Source: a bacterium
GTDB lineage: Bacteria; Gemmatimonadota; Gemmatimonadetes; Gemmatimonadales; Gemmatimonadaceae
Assembly: GCA_027484025.1 (NCBI GenBank)
Contig: JAIXTI010000140.1
Span: 1-52,112, forward strand
Length of the DNA: 52,112 nucleotides
Direction: 5' to 3'
Shown: positions 32,691 through 40,712 of the stretch, one piece after another
How the letters are laid out: each line of letters begins with the position of its first letter
How positions within the stretch are numbered: position 1 is the stretch's first letter
Translations under genes and position numbers: made by a program
Notes under the pieces: model-generated
Database searches by the model: none
Seen by the model: the letters and a program-made list of their open reading frames with translations, nothing else
What the model was told of the DNA's origin: nothing

Positions 32691-34154
32691 TCAGCTGCTC
32701 TGCCGCAGATAGCTGACGGCGTTCGCGATGCGCGCCAGTGACCGCTCGCGCCCCACGTACAACAGCACGTCGAAAATGCCCGGGCTCACGGTGAGCCCTG
32801 TAAGCGCGACGCGTAGCGGCTGAAAAATCTTCCCGCCGGAAATGCCGAGCTCTTCGGCGAGCTTGCGCAGGGCGTCTTCCATCACGGCCGGTTCCCAGCT
32901 GTCGACCGTCGCGAGACGCGCGTGCGTTTTCTCGAGGATGTTGGCGGTGGCGTCGGCATCCCGCCACTGCTTGCTCACGGCGTCCGCGTCGAACTCGACG
33001 AGCTCCGTGAAAAAGAGCCCCGCCTGCGCGACGATTTCGTCGGTGAGCCGCGCACGGATGCGCAGCAGTTCGAGCACGCCGCAGAACCACTCGTGACGCG
33101 CCGCGAGCTCGCTCACGGTGGCCAGACCGGCGCGCTCGATGAGCGGTGCCACGATCGCCGCCACCTCGTCGATGGGAATGCTCGCGAGATGCTGCCCGTT
33201 CATCCACTCGAGCTTCTTCGTGTCGAACACCGCCGCCTTCGCGTGCAGTCCGTTCACGTTGAAGCGCTCGATGAGTTCCGGCAACGTCATGACTTCGATG
33301 TCATCGCCCGGCGACCAGCCGAGGAGGGCGAGGAAATTGAGCATCGCCTGCGGCAGCAATCCCTGATGCTGATAGTCACCGACGGCGGTCGCACCATGAC
33401 GCTTCGAGAGCTTCTTGCCGTCGGTGCCGTGAATCATGGGCACGTGCCCGAACTGCGGCACCTCCGCGCCCAGTGCCCGATAGAGCAGGATCTGCTTGGG
33501 CGTGTTCGAGATGTGGTCATCCCCGCGCATGACGAGCGTGATGTCCATCGCAATGTCGTCGCTCACGACGGCCATGTTGTACACGGGCGTGCCGTCGGAC
33601 CGGAGGATGATGAAATCCTCGATGTCCTTGTTGGGGAACGCGATGCGACCGTGCACCAGATCGGGCCACTCCGTCGTGCCTTCGGGGACGCGGAAGCGAA
33701 TGGCGTACGGCTCGTTGTTCGCAAGCTTCTCGGCCAGCGCCTCGGGGCTCAACTCCGCCATCGTGCGATCGAACTTGAAGGCGTCACCGCGCGCTTCGGC
33801 CTCGGCGCGCAGTCGCTCCAGTTCGCTCTGCGGCGTGAAGTCGCGATAGGCCGCGCCCGATTCCAGCAGGCGATGCGCGTCGGCGTAATGCCGCGCCACA
33901 TTGGCCCCCTGGTAGACCACCTCTTCGTCCCACGTGAGCCCCAGCCACTCGAGTCCTTCGAAGATGGCGCGGGTGCTTTCGTCGGTACTGCGCGCACGGT
34001 CGGTGTCTTCCACCCGCAGGAGGAACACGCCGTCGTACTTCTTGGCGTACAGCCAGTTGAAGAGCGCCGTGCGCGCGCCGCCCACGTGCAGAAAACCCGT
34101 GGGGGAAGGAGCGAAGCGAACGCGGGGACGCTTCGCGGGGGACGCAGCCGTCAT
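32691..34154 (-). CDS. gltX: Glutamyl-tRNA synthetase
   Basis: The 487-residue class I synthetase charges tRNA-Glu. RFAPSPTGFLHVGGAR carries the HIGH-type motif (HVGG) and KKLSKRHGA is the KMSKS-type motif; GDDHISNTPKQILLYRALG is also typical. The C-terminal helical anticodon-binding domain is complete. The zinc-binding Cys set of E. coli GltX is not visible, as in many bacteria. The start is ATG 34154 (MTAASPAKRPRVRFAP); an in-frame TTG at 34163 is disfavoured. A tRNA-Ser gene and its terminator lie just upstream, so gltX has its own promoter or reads through that terminator. Confidence 0.96.
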   Translation of the reverse strand: MTAASPAKRPRVRFAPSPTGFLHVGGARTALFNWLYAKKYDGVFLLRVEDTDRARSTDESTRAIFEGLEWLGLTWDEEVVYQGANVARHYADAHRLLESGAAYRDFTPQSELERLRAEAEARGDAFKFDRTMAELSPEALAEKLANNEPYAIRFRVPEGTTEWPDLVHGRIAFPNKDIEDFIILRSDGTPVYNMAVVSDDIAMDITLVMRGDDHISNTPKQILLYRALGAEVPQFGHVPMIHGTDGKKLSKRHGATAVGDYQHQGLLPQAMLNFLALLGWSPGDDIEVMTLPELIERFNVNGLHAKAAVFDTKKLEWMNGQHLASIPIDEVAAIVAPLIERAGLATVSELAARHEWFCGVLELLRIRARLTDEIVAQAGLFFTELVEFDADAVSKQWRDADATANILEKTHARLATVDSWEPAVMEDALRKLAEELGISGGKIFQPLRVALTGLTVSPGIFDVLLYVGRERSLARIANAVSYLRQSS

Positions 34155-34202
34155 ATGAACCAACAGACCGGAGAAGGTCGGAATGCGACGAAATGTCGGG
34201 GC

Positions 34203-34242
34203 AAAAAAAACGCGGGCCCGCCGGCAAGCCAGCGGACCCGCG
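34203..34242 (-). terminator. Intrinsic terminator of the tRNA-Ser unit
   Basis: On the minus strand a 14-bp stem (34242-34229 with 34224-34211, two G-T pairs) and a 4-base loop are followed by eight T (34210-34203). It begins 3 bases after the tRNA-Ser(GCU) end. This is a textbook rho-independent terminator. Confidence 0.92.
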
Positions 34243-34245
34243 GCA

Positions 34246-34335
34246 CGGAGGGAGCGGGATTCGAACCCGCGATAGGGGTTGACCCCCTATGCCGGTTTAG
34301 CAAACCGGTGCCTTCAGCCTCTCGGCCATCCCTCC
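34246..34335 (-). tRNA. tRNA-Ser (anticodon GCU)
   Basis: The minus strand folds as a 90-base class II tRNA. The acceptor stem GGAGGGA (34335-34329) pairs with TCCCTCC (34253-34247), the discriminator is G at 34246, and CCA is not encoded. The anticodon arm CCGGT-TTGCTAA-ACCGG gives GCT, reading AGC/AGU. A long variable arm (ATAGGGGGTCAACCCCTAT region) and the T loop GGTTCGAATCC fit tRNA-Ser. A candidate promoter lies just upstream and a strong terminator just downstream. Confidence 0.97.
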
Positions 34336-34345
34336 CAACCTCACG

Positions 34346-34374
34346 GATACAGCCAACCGCTTACGAATAAACAA
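34346..34374 (-). promoter_or_regulatory. Candidate promoter for tRNA-Ser(GCU)
   Basis: On the minus strand TTGTTT (34374-34369) and TGTATC (34351-34346) are 17 bases apart, and the -10 box ends 10 bases before the tRNA 5' end. The match to the consensus is partial. It lies in the 181-base gap after the BNR gene, in which I see nothing else. Confidence 0.35.
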
Positions 34375-34516
34375 GTTGTGTATCTCGCGCCGCGTCAGCT
34401 CGCAGGAACCACGCGGAGCGGAAATGTAGTCGTAGGCGCAGCGCGGAAGCAATGGCAGACCGGCGGGAATACGAAGAACGCCCCAGTCCACGTACGGTGG
34501 CCGGCGCATATCGACC

Positions 34517-35602
34517 TTAGAAGTCGAGCCGCCACAGTTTGCCGTTACCACCACCAATCCAGACCGTGCGTCCGAAGGCGGCGACTCCGGTGGTCACTGC
34601 GTTGGTAATGGTGCTCCAGCTCTGTCCTTCGTCGGTGGTGTAGAACGCGCCGCCAAAGCCTACCGCCACGGCAACACCGGGGCCGGCATCGGGCACCCAC
34701 GTCACGCCCGCGAGCGCGCCCGGCAGCGGCGGTCGGGTGCGCATCTCCCACGTACGTCCACCGTCGCGCGTAATGCCCACCACCGACTGTGACGTGTCGG
34801 TGCGCAGGCGATTGATATCGGCGGCGACGGCAATACCCAACGTGCCGTTGACGAACGACAAGCCCGTGAGGCCCGAAGCGGTCCCACGTGTGAACGGCGT
34901 GTTCTCCACCGTCCAGCTGCGGCCGGCATCGCGGCTACGAAAGAGGCGCGCGCCCGGCGCACCCGTGGCCACATACACCGTGTTCGGGTCGCCGTGCACC
35001 ACACATCGTCCGCTCGCGGCAAAGGCGCCCTCGCCCGGCAGCGGCGCCGGGACCGACGACGCGGGCAACAGCGACCACGACGCGCCACCATTGTCCGTGC
35101 GGAGCAGGTTCGTGCGTTTATTCGACGCGTCGCCAAAGGCCACACCGCTCGTCGACGATCCGAACGAGAAGCAATCGTAGAACGCCGCGCTATCGGCGTT
35201 GAGGAACTGCAAGCGCCATGTGGCGCCGCCGTTGGTTGTGCGGTAGATGCGCGACTTGCTGCCGTCACCCGCCGACAGAATCCACGCGGTATCGGCGCTG
35301 GCGGCGTGGATGTCGCGATACTCGAGCGTGTCACCCGCGGGCGTTTCGAACCGCTCCCAGCTCCGCCCACCGTCGCGCGAGCGGAGCACCGCGCCCTTGT
35401 GCCCTGACGCCCACACCACCTGCGGGCTGACCGCGTACACTGCCTGCAGGAGCGCGGTGGTGGGCGAGGGGAGCTCCGTCACCGTGGGGGCGCGGGGCGC
35501 GGCGGAATTCGCCGGTGGCACCGTCTGCGCCAAGGCCGAAACGGCAATCGCCGCCGAGAGCGAGGCAGCGATTGCGACGGAGTACCGCGTGCGTGTGTGC
35601 AT
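34517..35602 (-). CDS. Secreted BNR/YCF48-type beta-propeller protein
   Basis: The 361-residue product has a signal peptide (TRTRYSVAIAASLSAAIAVSALAQ region, cleavage near ALAQ). Repeats with RSRDGGRSWERF, RTTNGGATWRL, RTDNGGASWSLL, RSRDAGRSWTVE, TRDGGRTWEMR and TTDEGQSWSTI are Asp-box/BNR blades, as in YCF48/Hcf136-type and sialidase-like propellers. Function is unknown; it is probably a periplasmic or extracellular binding or assembly protein. The only reasonable start is the ATG at 35602, which lies 2 bases after the 3' end of the tRNA-Ser(UGA) gene on the same strand. That leaves no room for a Shine-Dalgarno outside the tRNA. Confidence 0.88.
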   Translation of the reverse strand: MHTRTRYSVAIAASLSAAIAVSALAQTVPPANSAAPRAPTVTELPSPTTALLQAVYAVSPQVVWASGHKGAVLRSRDGGRSWERFETPAGDTLEYRDIHAASADTAWILSAGDGSKSRIYRTTNGGATWRLQFLNADSAAFYDCFSFGSSTSGVAFGDASNKRTNLLRTDNGGASWSLLPASSVPAPLPGEGAFAASGRCVVHGDPNTVYVATGAPGARLFRSRDAGRSWTVENTPFTRGTASGLTGLSFVNGTLGIAVAADINRLRTDTSQSVVGITRDGGRTWEMRTRPPLPGALAGVTWVPDAGPGVAVAVGFGGAFYTTDEGQSWSTITNAVTTGVAAFGRTVWIGGGNGKLWRLDF

Positions 35603-35604
35603 AG

Positions 35605-35691
35605 CGGGGGGAGTGGGATTCGAACCCACGGTACCCTTTCAGGTACGCCGGTTTTCAAGACCGGAGCCATAAACCACTCGACCATCCCCCC
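35605..35691 (-). tRNA. tRNA-Ser (anticodon UGA)
   Basis: The minus strand gives an 87-base class II tRNA. Acceptor strands GGGGGGA (35691-35685) and TCCCCCC (35612-35606) pair, with G as discriminator at 35605; CCA is not encoded. The anticodon arm CCGGT-CTTGAAA-ACCGG gives TGA, which reads UCA and other UCN codons. The T arm GTGGGTTCGAATCCCAC and a long variable arm fit tRNA-Ser. The BNR protein ATG begins 2 bases after its end. Confidence 0.97.
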
Positions 35692-35717
35692 TGACGGCCA
35701 ACCCTCGGCCGCCCAGA

Positions 35718-35746
35718 AATGTAGTCAGGTGGCGGCCAGTCGTCAC
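35718..35746 (-). promoter_or_regulatory. Candidate promoter for the tRNA-Ser(UGA)/BNR unit
   Basis: On the minus strand GTGACG (35746-35741) and TACATT (35723-35718) are 17 bases apart; each matches the sigma-70 consensus at 4 of 6 positions. The -35 box overlaps the end of the GAF gene. The -10 box ends 26 bases before the tRNA 5' end. Confidence 0.4.
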
Positions 35747-36246
35747 GCCGCGGCTTTCTGACTGAACTTGAGCGCCATGCCAAGCACCGCTGCCATCTGG
35801 TGCAGGTAGGCCATGTGCTCGTCCGTCCACGTCTTCTGCTCCCCGCAGTGTTCGCAGCACAACACCATGGTCGGCTCGTCGCGGACAAGCACCACGTGGT
35901 CGAGCAGCGAACGAATATCGAGCGGCGTGAAGTAGATCTCGTCGAAGCACGACGTGGCCGGGTGGGTCAACGCATCCGGCGCGACAATCTTGAGATCGTT
36001 GCGAATGGCGGAAAAATAGTCGCCAAAATCCTCTTCCTTGAGCGTCACGCCGCGCGACACCGAACCGTCGCGGGAGTCATAGAGACAATCACTGGTAATG
36101 GCATCCTTGAGTGACGAGAAGCTCCACACACTCGCGCGCGTGGCGCCAACGTGTTCCACGATATCTCGACACACGGCTTCATAAAATTCGGTCAGCGCGG
36201 CGGGGTCCTGCTTGACCGCGCTGAGCGCCTGACGGGCTCGCAACAT
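35743..36246 (-). CDS. GAF-domain protein
   Basis: The 167-residue product is essentially one GAF domain: VGATRASVWSFSS in the first half and MVLCCEHCGEQKTWTDEHMAYLHQMA (given here for the pattern V-L-C-C-E-H ... W-T-D) in the second. GAF domains bind small ligands or cofactors and act as sensors. No output domain is attached, and it sits next to no histidine kinase. The clustered Cys (CCEHC) could bind metal or sense redox state, which is inference. The start ATG 36246 has GGAG about 9 bases upstream. It is divergent from the monooxygenase gene across 82 bases. Confidence 0.78.
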   Translation of the reverse strand: MLRARQALSAVKQDPAALTEFYEAVCRDIVEHVGATRASVWSFSSLKDAITSDCLYDSRDGSVSRGVTLKEEDFGDYFSAIRNDLKIVAPDALTHPATSCFDEIYFTPLDIRSLLDHVVLVRDEPTMVLCCEHCGEQKTWTDEHMAYLHQMAAVLGMALKFSQKAAA

Positions 36247-36328
36247 GTAGATAATCTCCGCAATAGGTTCCCTAGGGAGTCTCGGCACGGAGCCCCACAC
36301 GCTGAAGTCCAGCGGGTGCTAGCTTCTG

Positions 36329-37882
36329 ATGGTCTACCCGTTCGCGCCACATCGCCGCGCAGTGGAGTCATTCGTGGAACAGCTCGATGTGCTCGTCATT
36401 GGCGCCGGCCTTTCCGGCATCAGCGCGGCCTGGCACCTTCAGACCGAGTGCCCCACGCTATCGTATGCCATTGTCGAAGCGCGCGAGCGCATGGGCGGTA
36501 CCTGGGACCTGTTCCGCTATCCCGGGATCCGCTCCGACTCCGACATGTACACCCTTGGCTATCGCTTTCGGCCATGGCAGAACGCCAAGGCCATTGCCGA
36601 CGGGCCCTCCATCAAGGCGTACATCGAAGACACGGCGCGCGAGTCGGGGATCGACCAGCACATTCGTTTCCAGCACCGCCTGGTGCGCGCCGAGTGGTCG
36701 TCGGAAACTGCGCGTTGGACCGTGACGCTCGAAGCGGGGCGTGAGCGCACTCCGGTGCAGATCCGCGCGCGATTTCTCTTCAGCTGCGCGGGCTACTACG
36801 ACTACGCGCAGGGATATACACCCGACTGGCCCGGGCTCGCCGACTTTGCCGGACGCGTGGTGCATCCGCAGCAGTGGCCCGAAAAACTCGACTACGCCGG
36901 CAAGCGTGTCGTGGTCATCGGTAGCGGCGCAACTGCTGTCACGCTGGTACCGGCCATGGCCATGGGCGCGCACGCCGCCGCGCATGTCACCATGCTGCAG
37001 CGTTCACCCACGTATATCGCGACGCTTCCGTCGGAGGATGCCATCGCGAATGCGATGCGTCGCGTGTTGCCCGCACGCGTGGCATATGGCCTGTCTCGCT
37101 GGAAGAATGTGGCGCGCAGTATGTTCTACTATCAGCTGGCGCGACGATACCCGGCCGTCTTCAAGCACGGGCTGCGCACCGAAGCCCGCAAGCAACTCGG
37201 AAACGATTTTCCGGTAGACGTGCACTTCAGCCCCACGTACCAGCCGTGGGATGAGCGTCTGTGCATGATCCCCGACGGCGACCTGTTTCAGGTGCTGCGT
37301 AATGGGAGCGCCTCCATCGTCACCGATCAGATCGTGCGCTTCGATGCCGCTGGCATCGTGCTGCAATCGGGCGCGCATCTCGAGGCCGACATCATCGTGA
37401 CCGCGACGGGGCTCCGCATGGCGCTGTTGCCGGGCGTCACGCTCACCGTCGACGGCACGCCGGTCGTGTTCAACACCACCATGCTCTACAAGGGCATGAT
37501 GCTCACCGATGTGCCCAACCTTGCGGCGGCGGTGGGCTACACCAACGCCTCGTGGACGCTCAAGAGCGATCTCATCACGCAGCATGTCTGTCGGCTGCTC
37601 AACTACATGGCGTCGCGCGGTTATGTGCAGGTCACGCCGCGGCGTGAAGCCGGCATGCAAGAGACGCCGGTGTTCGACTTCACATCGGGCTACGTGCAGC
37701 GTGCCGCACCGTCACTCCCCAAGCAGGGGACGCGGGCCCCGTGGCGGCTGTATCAGAACTACGTGAAGGATCTGTTCTCCCTGCGTCACGGTCGCGTGGC
37801 CGATCCGGCGCTGGAGTTCCGCCGTGCCCCCGCCGTGACGAGCGAAACGCGCACGGAACCGGAGATGGCGCGCCATGGCTGA
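36329..37882 (+). CDS. Baeyer-Villiger type flavin monooxygenase (EthA-like)
   Basis: The product has up to 517 residues. It has an FAD Rossmann motif GAGLSG (25-30), GTWDLFRYPGIRSDSDMYTL, the Baeyer-Villiger fingerprint FAGRVVHPQQWP (173-184, exact FxGxxxHxxxWP) and the NADPH motif GSGATA (198-203). Such enzymes insert oxygen next to a ketone to give an ester, using NADPH, FAD and O2. The whole layout resembles the EthA/MymA clade. The ATG at 36329 adds about 15 residues before the conserved part, and a GTG at 36374 is an alternative start. The SDR gene overlaps its end by 8 bases, and a hydrolase gene follows. Confidence 0.92.
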   Translation: MVYPFAPHRRAVESFVEQLDVLVIGAGLSGISAAWHLQTECPTLSYAIVEARERMGGTWDLFRYPGIRSDSDMYTLGYRFRPWQNAKAIADGPSIKAYIEDTARESGIDQHIRFQHRLVRAEWSSETARWTVTLEAGRERTPVQIRARFLFSCAGYYDYAQGYTPDWPGLADFAGRVVHPQQWPEKLDYAGKRVVVIGSGATAVTLVPAMAMGAHAAAHVTMLQRSPTYIATLPSEDAIANAMRRVLPARVAYGLSRWKNVARSMFYYQLARRYPAVFKHGLRTEARKQLGNDFPVDVHFSPTYQPWDERLCMIPDGDLFQVLRNGSASIVTDQIVRFDAAGIVLQSGAHLEADIIVTATGLRMALLPGVTLTVDGTPVVFNTTMLYKGMMLTDVPNLAAAVGYTNASWTLKSDLITQHVCRLLNYMASRGYVQVTPRREAGMQETPVFDFTSGYVQRAAPSLPKQGTRAPWRLYQNYVKDLFSLRHGRVADPALEFRRAPAVTSETRTEPEMARHG

Positions 37883-38693
37883 TCGCATGCAGCTGCGCGG
37901 CCGGACGGCGGTCGTTACGGGCGCCGGTAGTGGAATTGGCCAGGCCATCGCGACGGTGCTCGCACACCGCGGCTGTCACCTCGCACTGGTGGACATCAAC
38001 GCCGAATCGCTCGCAGGCACCGTCGCGCAGCTGCCGGCGGCGAGTCGCGTGTCACAGCATGTCGTCGACGTCGCCAGCCGCGAAATGGTCGCGGCGTTGC
38101 CGGCAGCAGTGCGCAGGGTGCACGACCGTGTGGATCTGGTGGTGAACAACGCCGGCGTTGGCGTCGGTGGTACGTTCGACATGGTGACCGAAGAAGACTT
38201 CGATTGGCTCTTCGAGATCAACTTTCACGGCGTCGTGCGCATGACGCGCGCGTTCATGCCATTGCTGCGCGCCAGCGATGATGCGCGGCTCGTGAACATT
38301 TCCAGCATCTTCGGTATTGTCGCGCCGGCTGAGCAGGTGGCGTACGCCGCGAGCAAGTTCGCCGTGCGCGGGTTCTCGGAGGCGCTGCGGCACGAACTCG
38401 AGGGCACCACGGTGGGGGTGACCGTCGTGCACCCGGGCGGCGTACGTACGAACATCGCCGACAATTCGCGTATCCCAACGGGTATCGGGGCCGCCGAGGT
38501 GATCCGGCGTCGTGAGGCATTCCGGAAGTTCTTGCGCATGCCGCCGGCCAAGGCGGGGGAGATCATTGTGCGCAGCGTGGAATGCCGGAAGCCGCGAGTG
38601 CTCGTAGGCGCCGACGCGGCGGGGCTCGCGCTGCTGCAACGACTGGCCCCTGTGTCGTACTGGTCGCTCATGTCCAAAGGGTTGCCCAAATGA
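37875..38693 (+). CDS. Classical SDR-family oxidoreductase
   Basis: The 272-residue product has every classical SDR motif: TGAGSGIG, NNAG, the catalytic Ser in NISSIFG and YAASK. It probably oxidises or reduces an alcohol/ketone pair with NAD(P). It overlaps the monooxygenase gene by 8 bases and the hydrolase gene by 4 (ATGA), so the three are translationally coupled. Together they could oxidise an alcohol to a ketone, convert it to an ester and hydrolyse the ester. The substrate is unknown. The C-terminal part, RMPPAKAGEIIVRSVECRKP, resembles mycobacterial-type SDRs. Confidence 0.93.
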   Translation: MADRMQLRGRTAVVTGAGSGIGQAIATVLAHRGCHLALVDINAESLAGTVAQLPAASRVSQHVVDVASREMVAALPAAVRRVHDRVDLVVNNAGVGVGGTFDMVTEEDFDWLFEINFHGVVRMTRAFMPLLRASDDARLVNISSIFGIVAPAEQVAYAASKFAVRGFSEALRHELEGTTVGVTVVHPGGVRTNIADNSRIPTGIGAAEVIRRREAFRKFLRMPPAKAGEIIVRSVECRKPRVLVGADAAGLALLQRLAPVSYWSLMSKGLPK

Positions 38694-39640
38694 ACGTGAT
38701 GGCGGTGCTGGTCGCAGTGCTGGTATCGGTGTTGGTGGTGGGGTTGGCATTGGTGCTCTTCGCCGCCTCCACATCCCGACGCGTGGAGCGCGCGCTCCCC
38801 CCCACCGGAACGTTCGTGGAGATTGACGGCGCGCGCATTCACTACCTGGACGTGGGCGACGGTCCGCTCACGCTGGTACTGGTACATGGCTTGGGAGGAA
38901 ACGCTGGTCACTTCACCCACTCCCTCGTTGAGCGGCTCGCCCGCGAGTATCGGGTCATCGTCATGGAGCGTCCGGGCTCCGGCTATTCCACCCGCGCGCC
39001 CGGTGCCGCTGCCGGACCCATTGCGCAGGCGCAAACGGTCGCGGCCTTCATTCGCGCCCTGGCACTCGATCGTCCGGTGCTCGTCGGGCATTCGTTGGGA
39101 GGCGCCGTTTCTCTGGCGACGGCCATCGCGGAGCCGTCGCTGACACGCGCCCTGGCCCTCGTGGCGCCGCTCACCATGCTCCCCTCTGAGCCCCCGGCGG
39201 TGTTCAAGGGATTGGAAGTGGCCAGTCCACTGCTGCGCACTGTGATTGCCTGGACCCTCGCGCTTCCGCTGTCGATTGCACGGCGAGAGGCAACCCTCTC
39301 GGCCGTCTTCGGTCCCGAGCCGGTCCCCCAGGACTTTGCGATCAAGGGCGGCGGTGTGCTCGCCATGCGTCCGAAGGCGTTTGTCTCTACTTCCACCGAT
39401 TTCATGGCGGTGCCCGCCGACATGCCGGCGCTCATCCAGGCTTACGGGGCGATGCGCGTGCCGGTGTCCGTGTTGTACGGTACGCATGACCGCATTCTCG
39501 ACCCGGCGCTGCATGGCGAAGGCTTCCGGGCTCTCCTGCCGCAGGTGCATCTGGAATAAGTGGACGGGGCAGGGCACATGTTGCCGCTCACCGTCCCGGG
39601 GCGGGTCGCGAGCTTCGTGCAAGCAGTGGCCCGGGGGTAA
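38690..39640 (+). pseudogene. Alpha/beta hydrolase interrupted by an in-frame stop before the catalytic His
   Basis: The frame opens with a membrane anchor (about 4-26) and a hydrolase fold: LVHGLGG, nucleophile elbow GHSLGG (S135) and the acid loop YGTHDRILD. A TAA at 39557-39559 ends it after 289 residues. In the same frame, directly after the stop, the sequence reads VDGAGHMLPLTVPGRVASF and continues to a TAA at 39638-39640. That segment carries the expected catalytic His (AGHML). So the gene looks complete apart from one codon, such as TTA to TAA. Either the product is truncated and inactive, or this is read-through or a sequence error. ATGA overlap with the SDR gene. Confidence 0.85.
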
Positions 39641-39672
39641 CGGCGCGGATCCCTCAGGGTCATTTTTGTCAC

Positions 39673-40680
39673 ATGCCAGAGCTTCGCAAACCCTACCTGC
39701 TGTATCTGGGCGATGCCCAGTACCCTACCGACGCCAAGACCGCCTGCGGGCTTCGCGACTGGTGCCGAGACGACGTCGTTGGCGAATGGAGTATTCCGGG
39801 GGCCGTGAGCGTGGGCCTGCCGCGACGGTCGCCCGCGGACGCTGCCGCCGCGGGAGCCGGAAGTCTGGTCATCGGCATCGCGTCGGTAGGCGGCAAGCTT
39901 CCCGAGGCGTGGGTCCCCGACCTGCTGGCCGCCATCGAGAACGGCCTCGATATCGTGAGTGGCATGCACACCCGTCTGACCAGCTTTCCAGCGCTGGTGA
40001 GCGCGGCAGCGGGCCGTGGCGTCCGCCTGGTCGACGTGCGCCACAGTGACCAAACCTTTCCTGCCGGCGAAGGCACCAAGCGCACCGGGCTCCGCATTGC
40101 CACCGTCGGCACCGACTGCGCGCTCGGCAAGAAATACACGGCCCTGGCGCTCACCAACGCCCTTCAGGCCCGGGGGCAGAAGGCGACGTTTAGAGCCACG
40201 GGGCAGACCGGGATCATGATTGCCGGCAGCGGCGTGGCCATCGATGCCGTCGTTGCCGACTTCATTGCCGGCGCCGCCGAAACGCTGTCCCCCAATAACG
40301 ACCCCGACCACTACGACGTCATCGAGGGGCAGGGCTCGCTGTTTCACCCCGCCTACGCCGGGGTCACGCTGGGGTTGTTGCACGGCTCGCAGCCCGACTG
40401 GATCGTGCTCTGCCACGACCCCACGCGGCTTACCATCGAGTACCGTCCGGAATTCCCCATCCCGCCCTTGGCCGACGCGGTCGCGCAGTACCTGCAGGCG
40501 GCGCGGATCACCAACCGCGGGGTGGCACTGGCGGGCGTGTCCATCAATTCGTCATCGTTGAACGACACCGAATGGGCCGAATACCGGGACCGTGTGCAGC
40601 AGGAGCTGGGGGTGCCGGTGTGCGACCCCATGCGCGGCGGCATGGACCCGATCGTGTCCCGGGTGCTCGGTGTACAATGA
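39673..40680 (+). CDS. DUF1611 family protein (DgcN-like)
   Basis: The 335-residue product has an N-terminal Rossmann-like part and a C-terminal P-loop-like domain with VGTDCALGKKYTALAL, ATGQTGIMIAGSG and VIEGQGSLFHPAYAG. This is the DUF1611 family. Some members have been called DgcN and linked to D-glutamate N-acetylation, usually beside an enolase-superfamily epimerase; no such gene is adjacent here, so the role is uncertain. It follows the broken hydrolase by 32 bases and may be in the same transcript. Confidence 0.9.
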   Translation: MPELRKPYLLYLGDAQYPTDAKTACGLRDWCRDDVVGEWSIPGAVSVGLPRRSPADAAAAGAGSLVIGIASVGGKLPEAWVPDLLAAIENGLDIVSGMHTRLTSFPALVSAAAGRGVRLVDVRHSDQTFPAGEGTKRTGLRIATVGTDCALGKKYTALALTNALQARGQKATFRATGQTGIMIAGSGVAIDAVVADFIAGAAETLSPNNDPDHYDVIEGQGSLFHPAYAGVTLGLLHGSQPDWIVLCHDPTRLTIEYRPEFPIPPLADAVAQYLQAARITNRGVALAGVSINSSSLNDTEWAEYRDRVQQELGVPVCDPMRGGMDPIVSRVLGVQ

Positions 40681-40712
40681 CGTCGTAAGACTTCTTCAAC
40701 AGCCATCCCGAT

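Noticed and set aside
36269..36278. 10-base palindrome TCCCTAGGGA between the GAF and monooxygenase genes
   Set aside because: It is short enough to occur by chance, and no second copy or regulator is seen.
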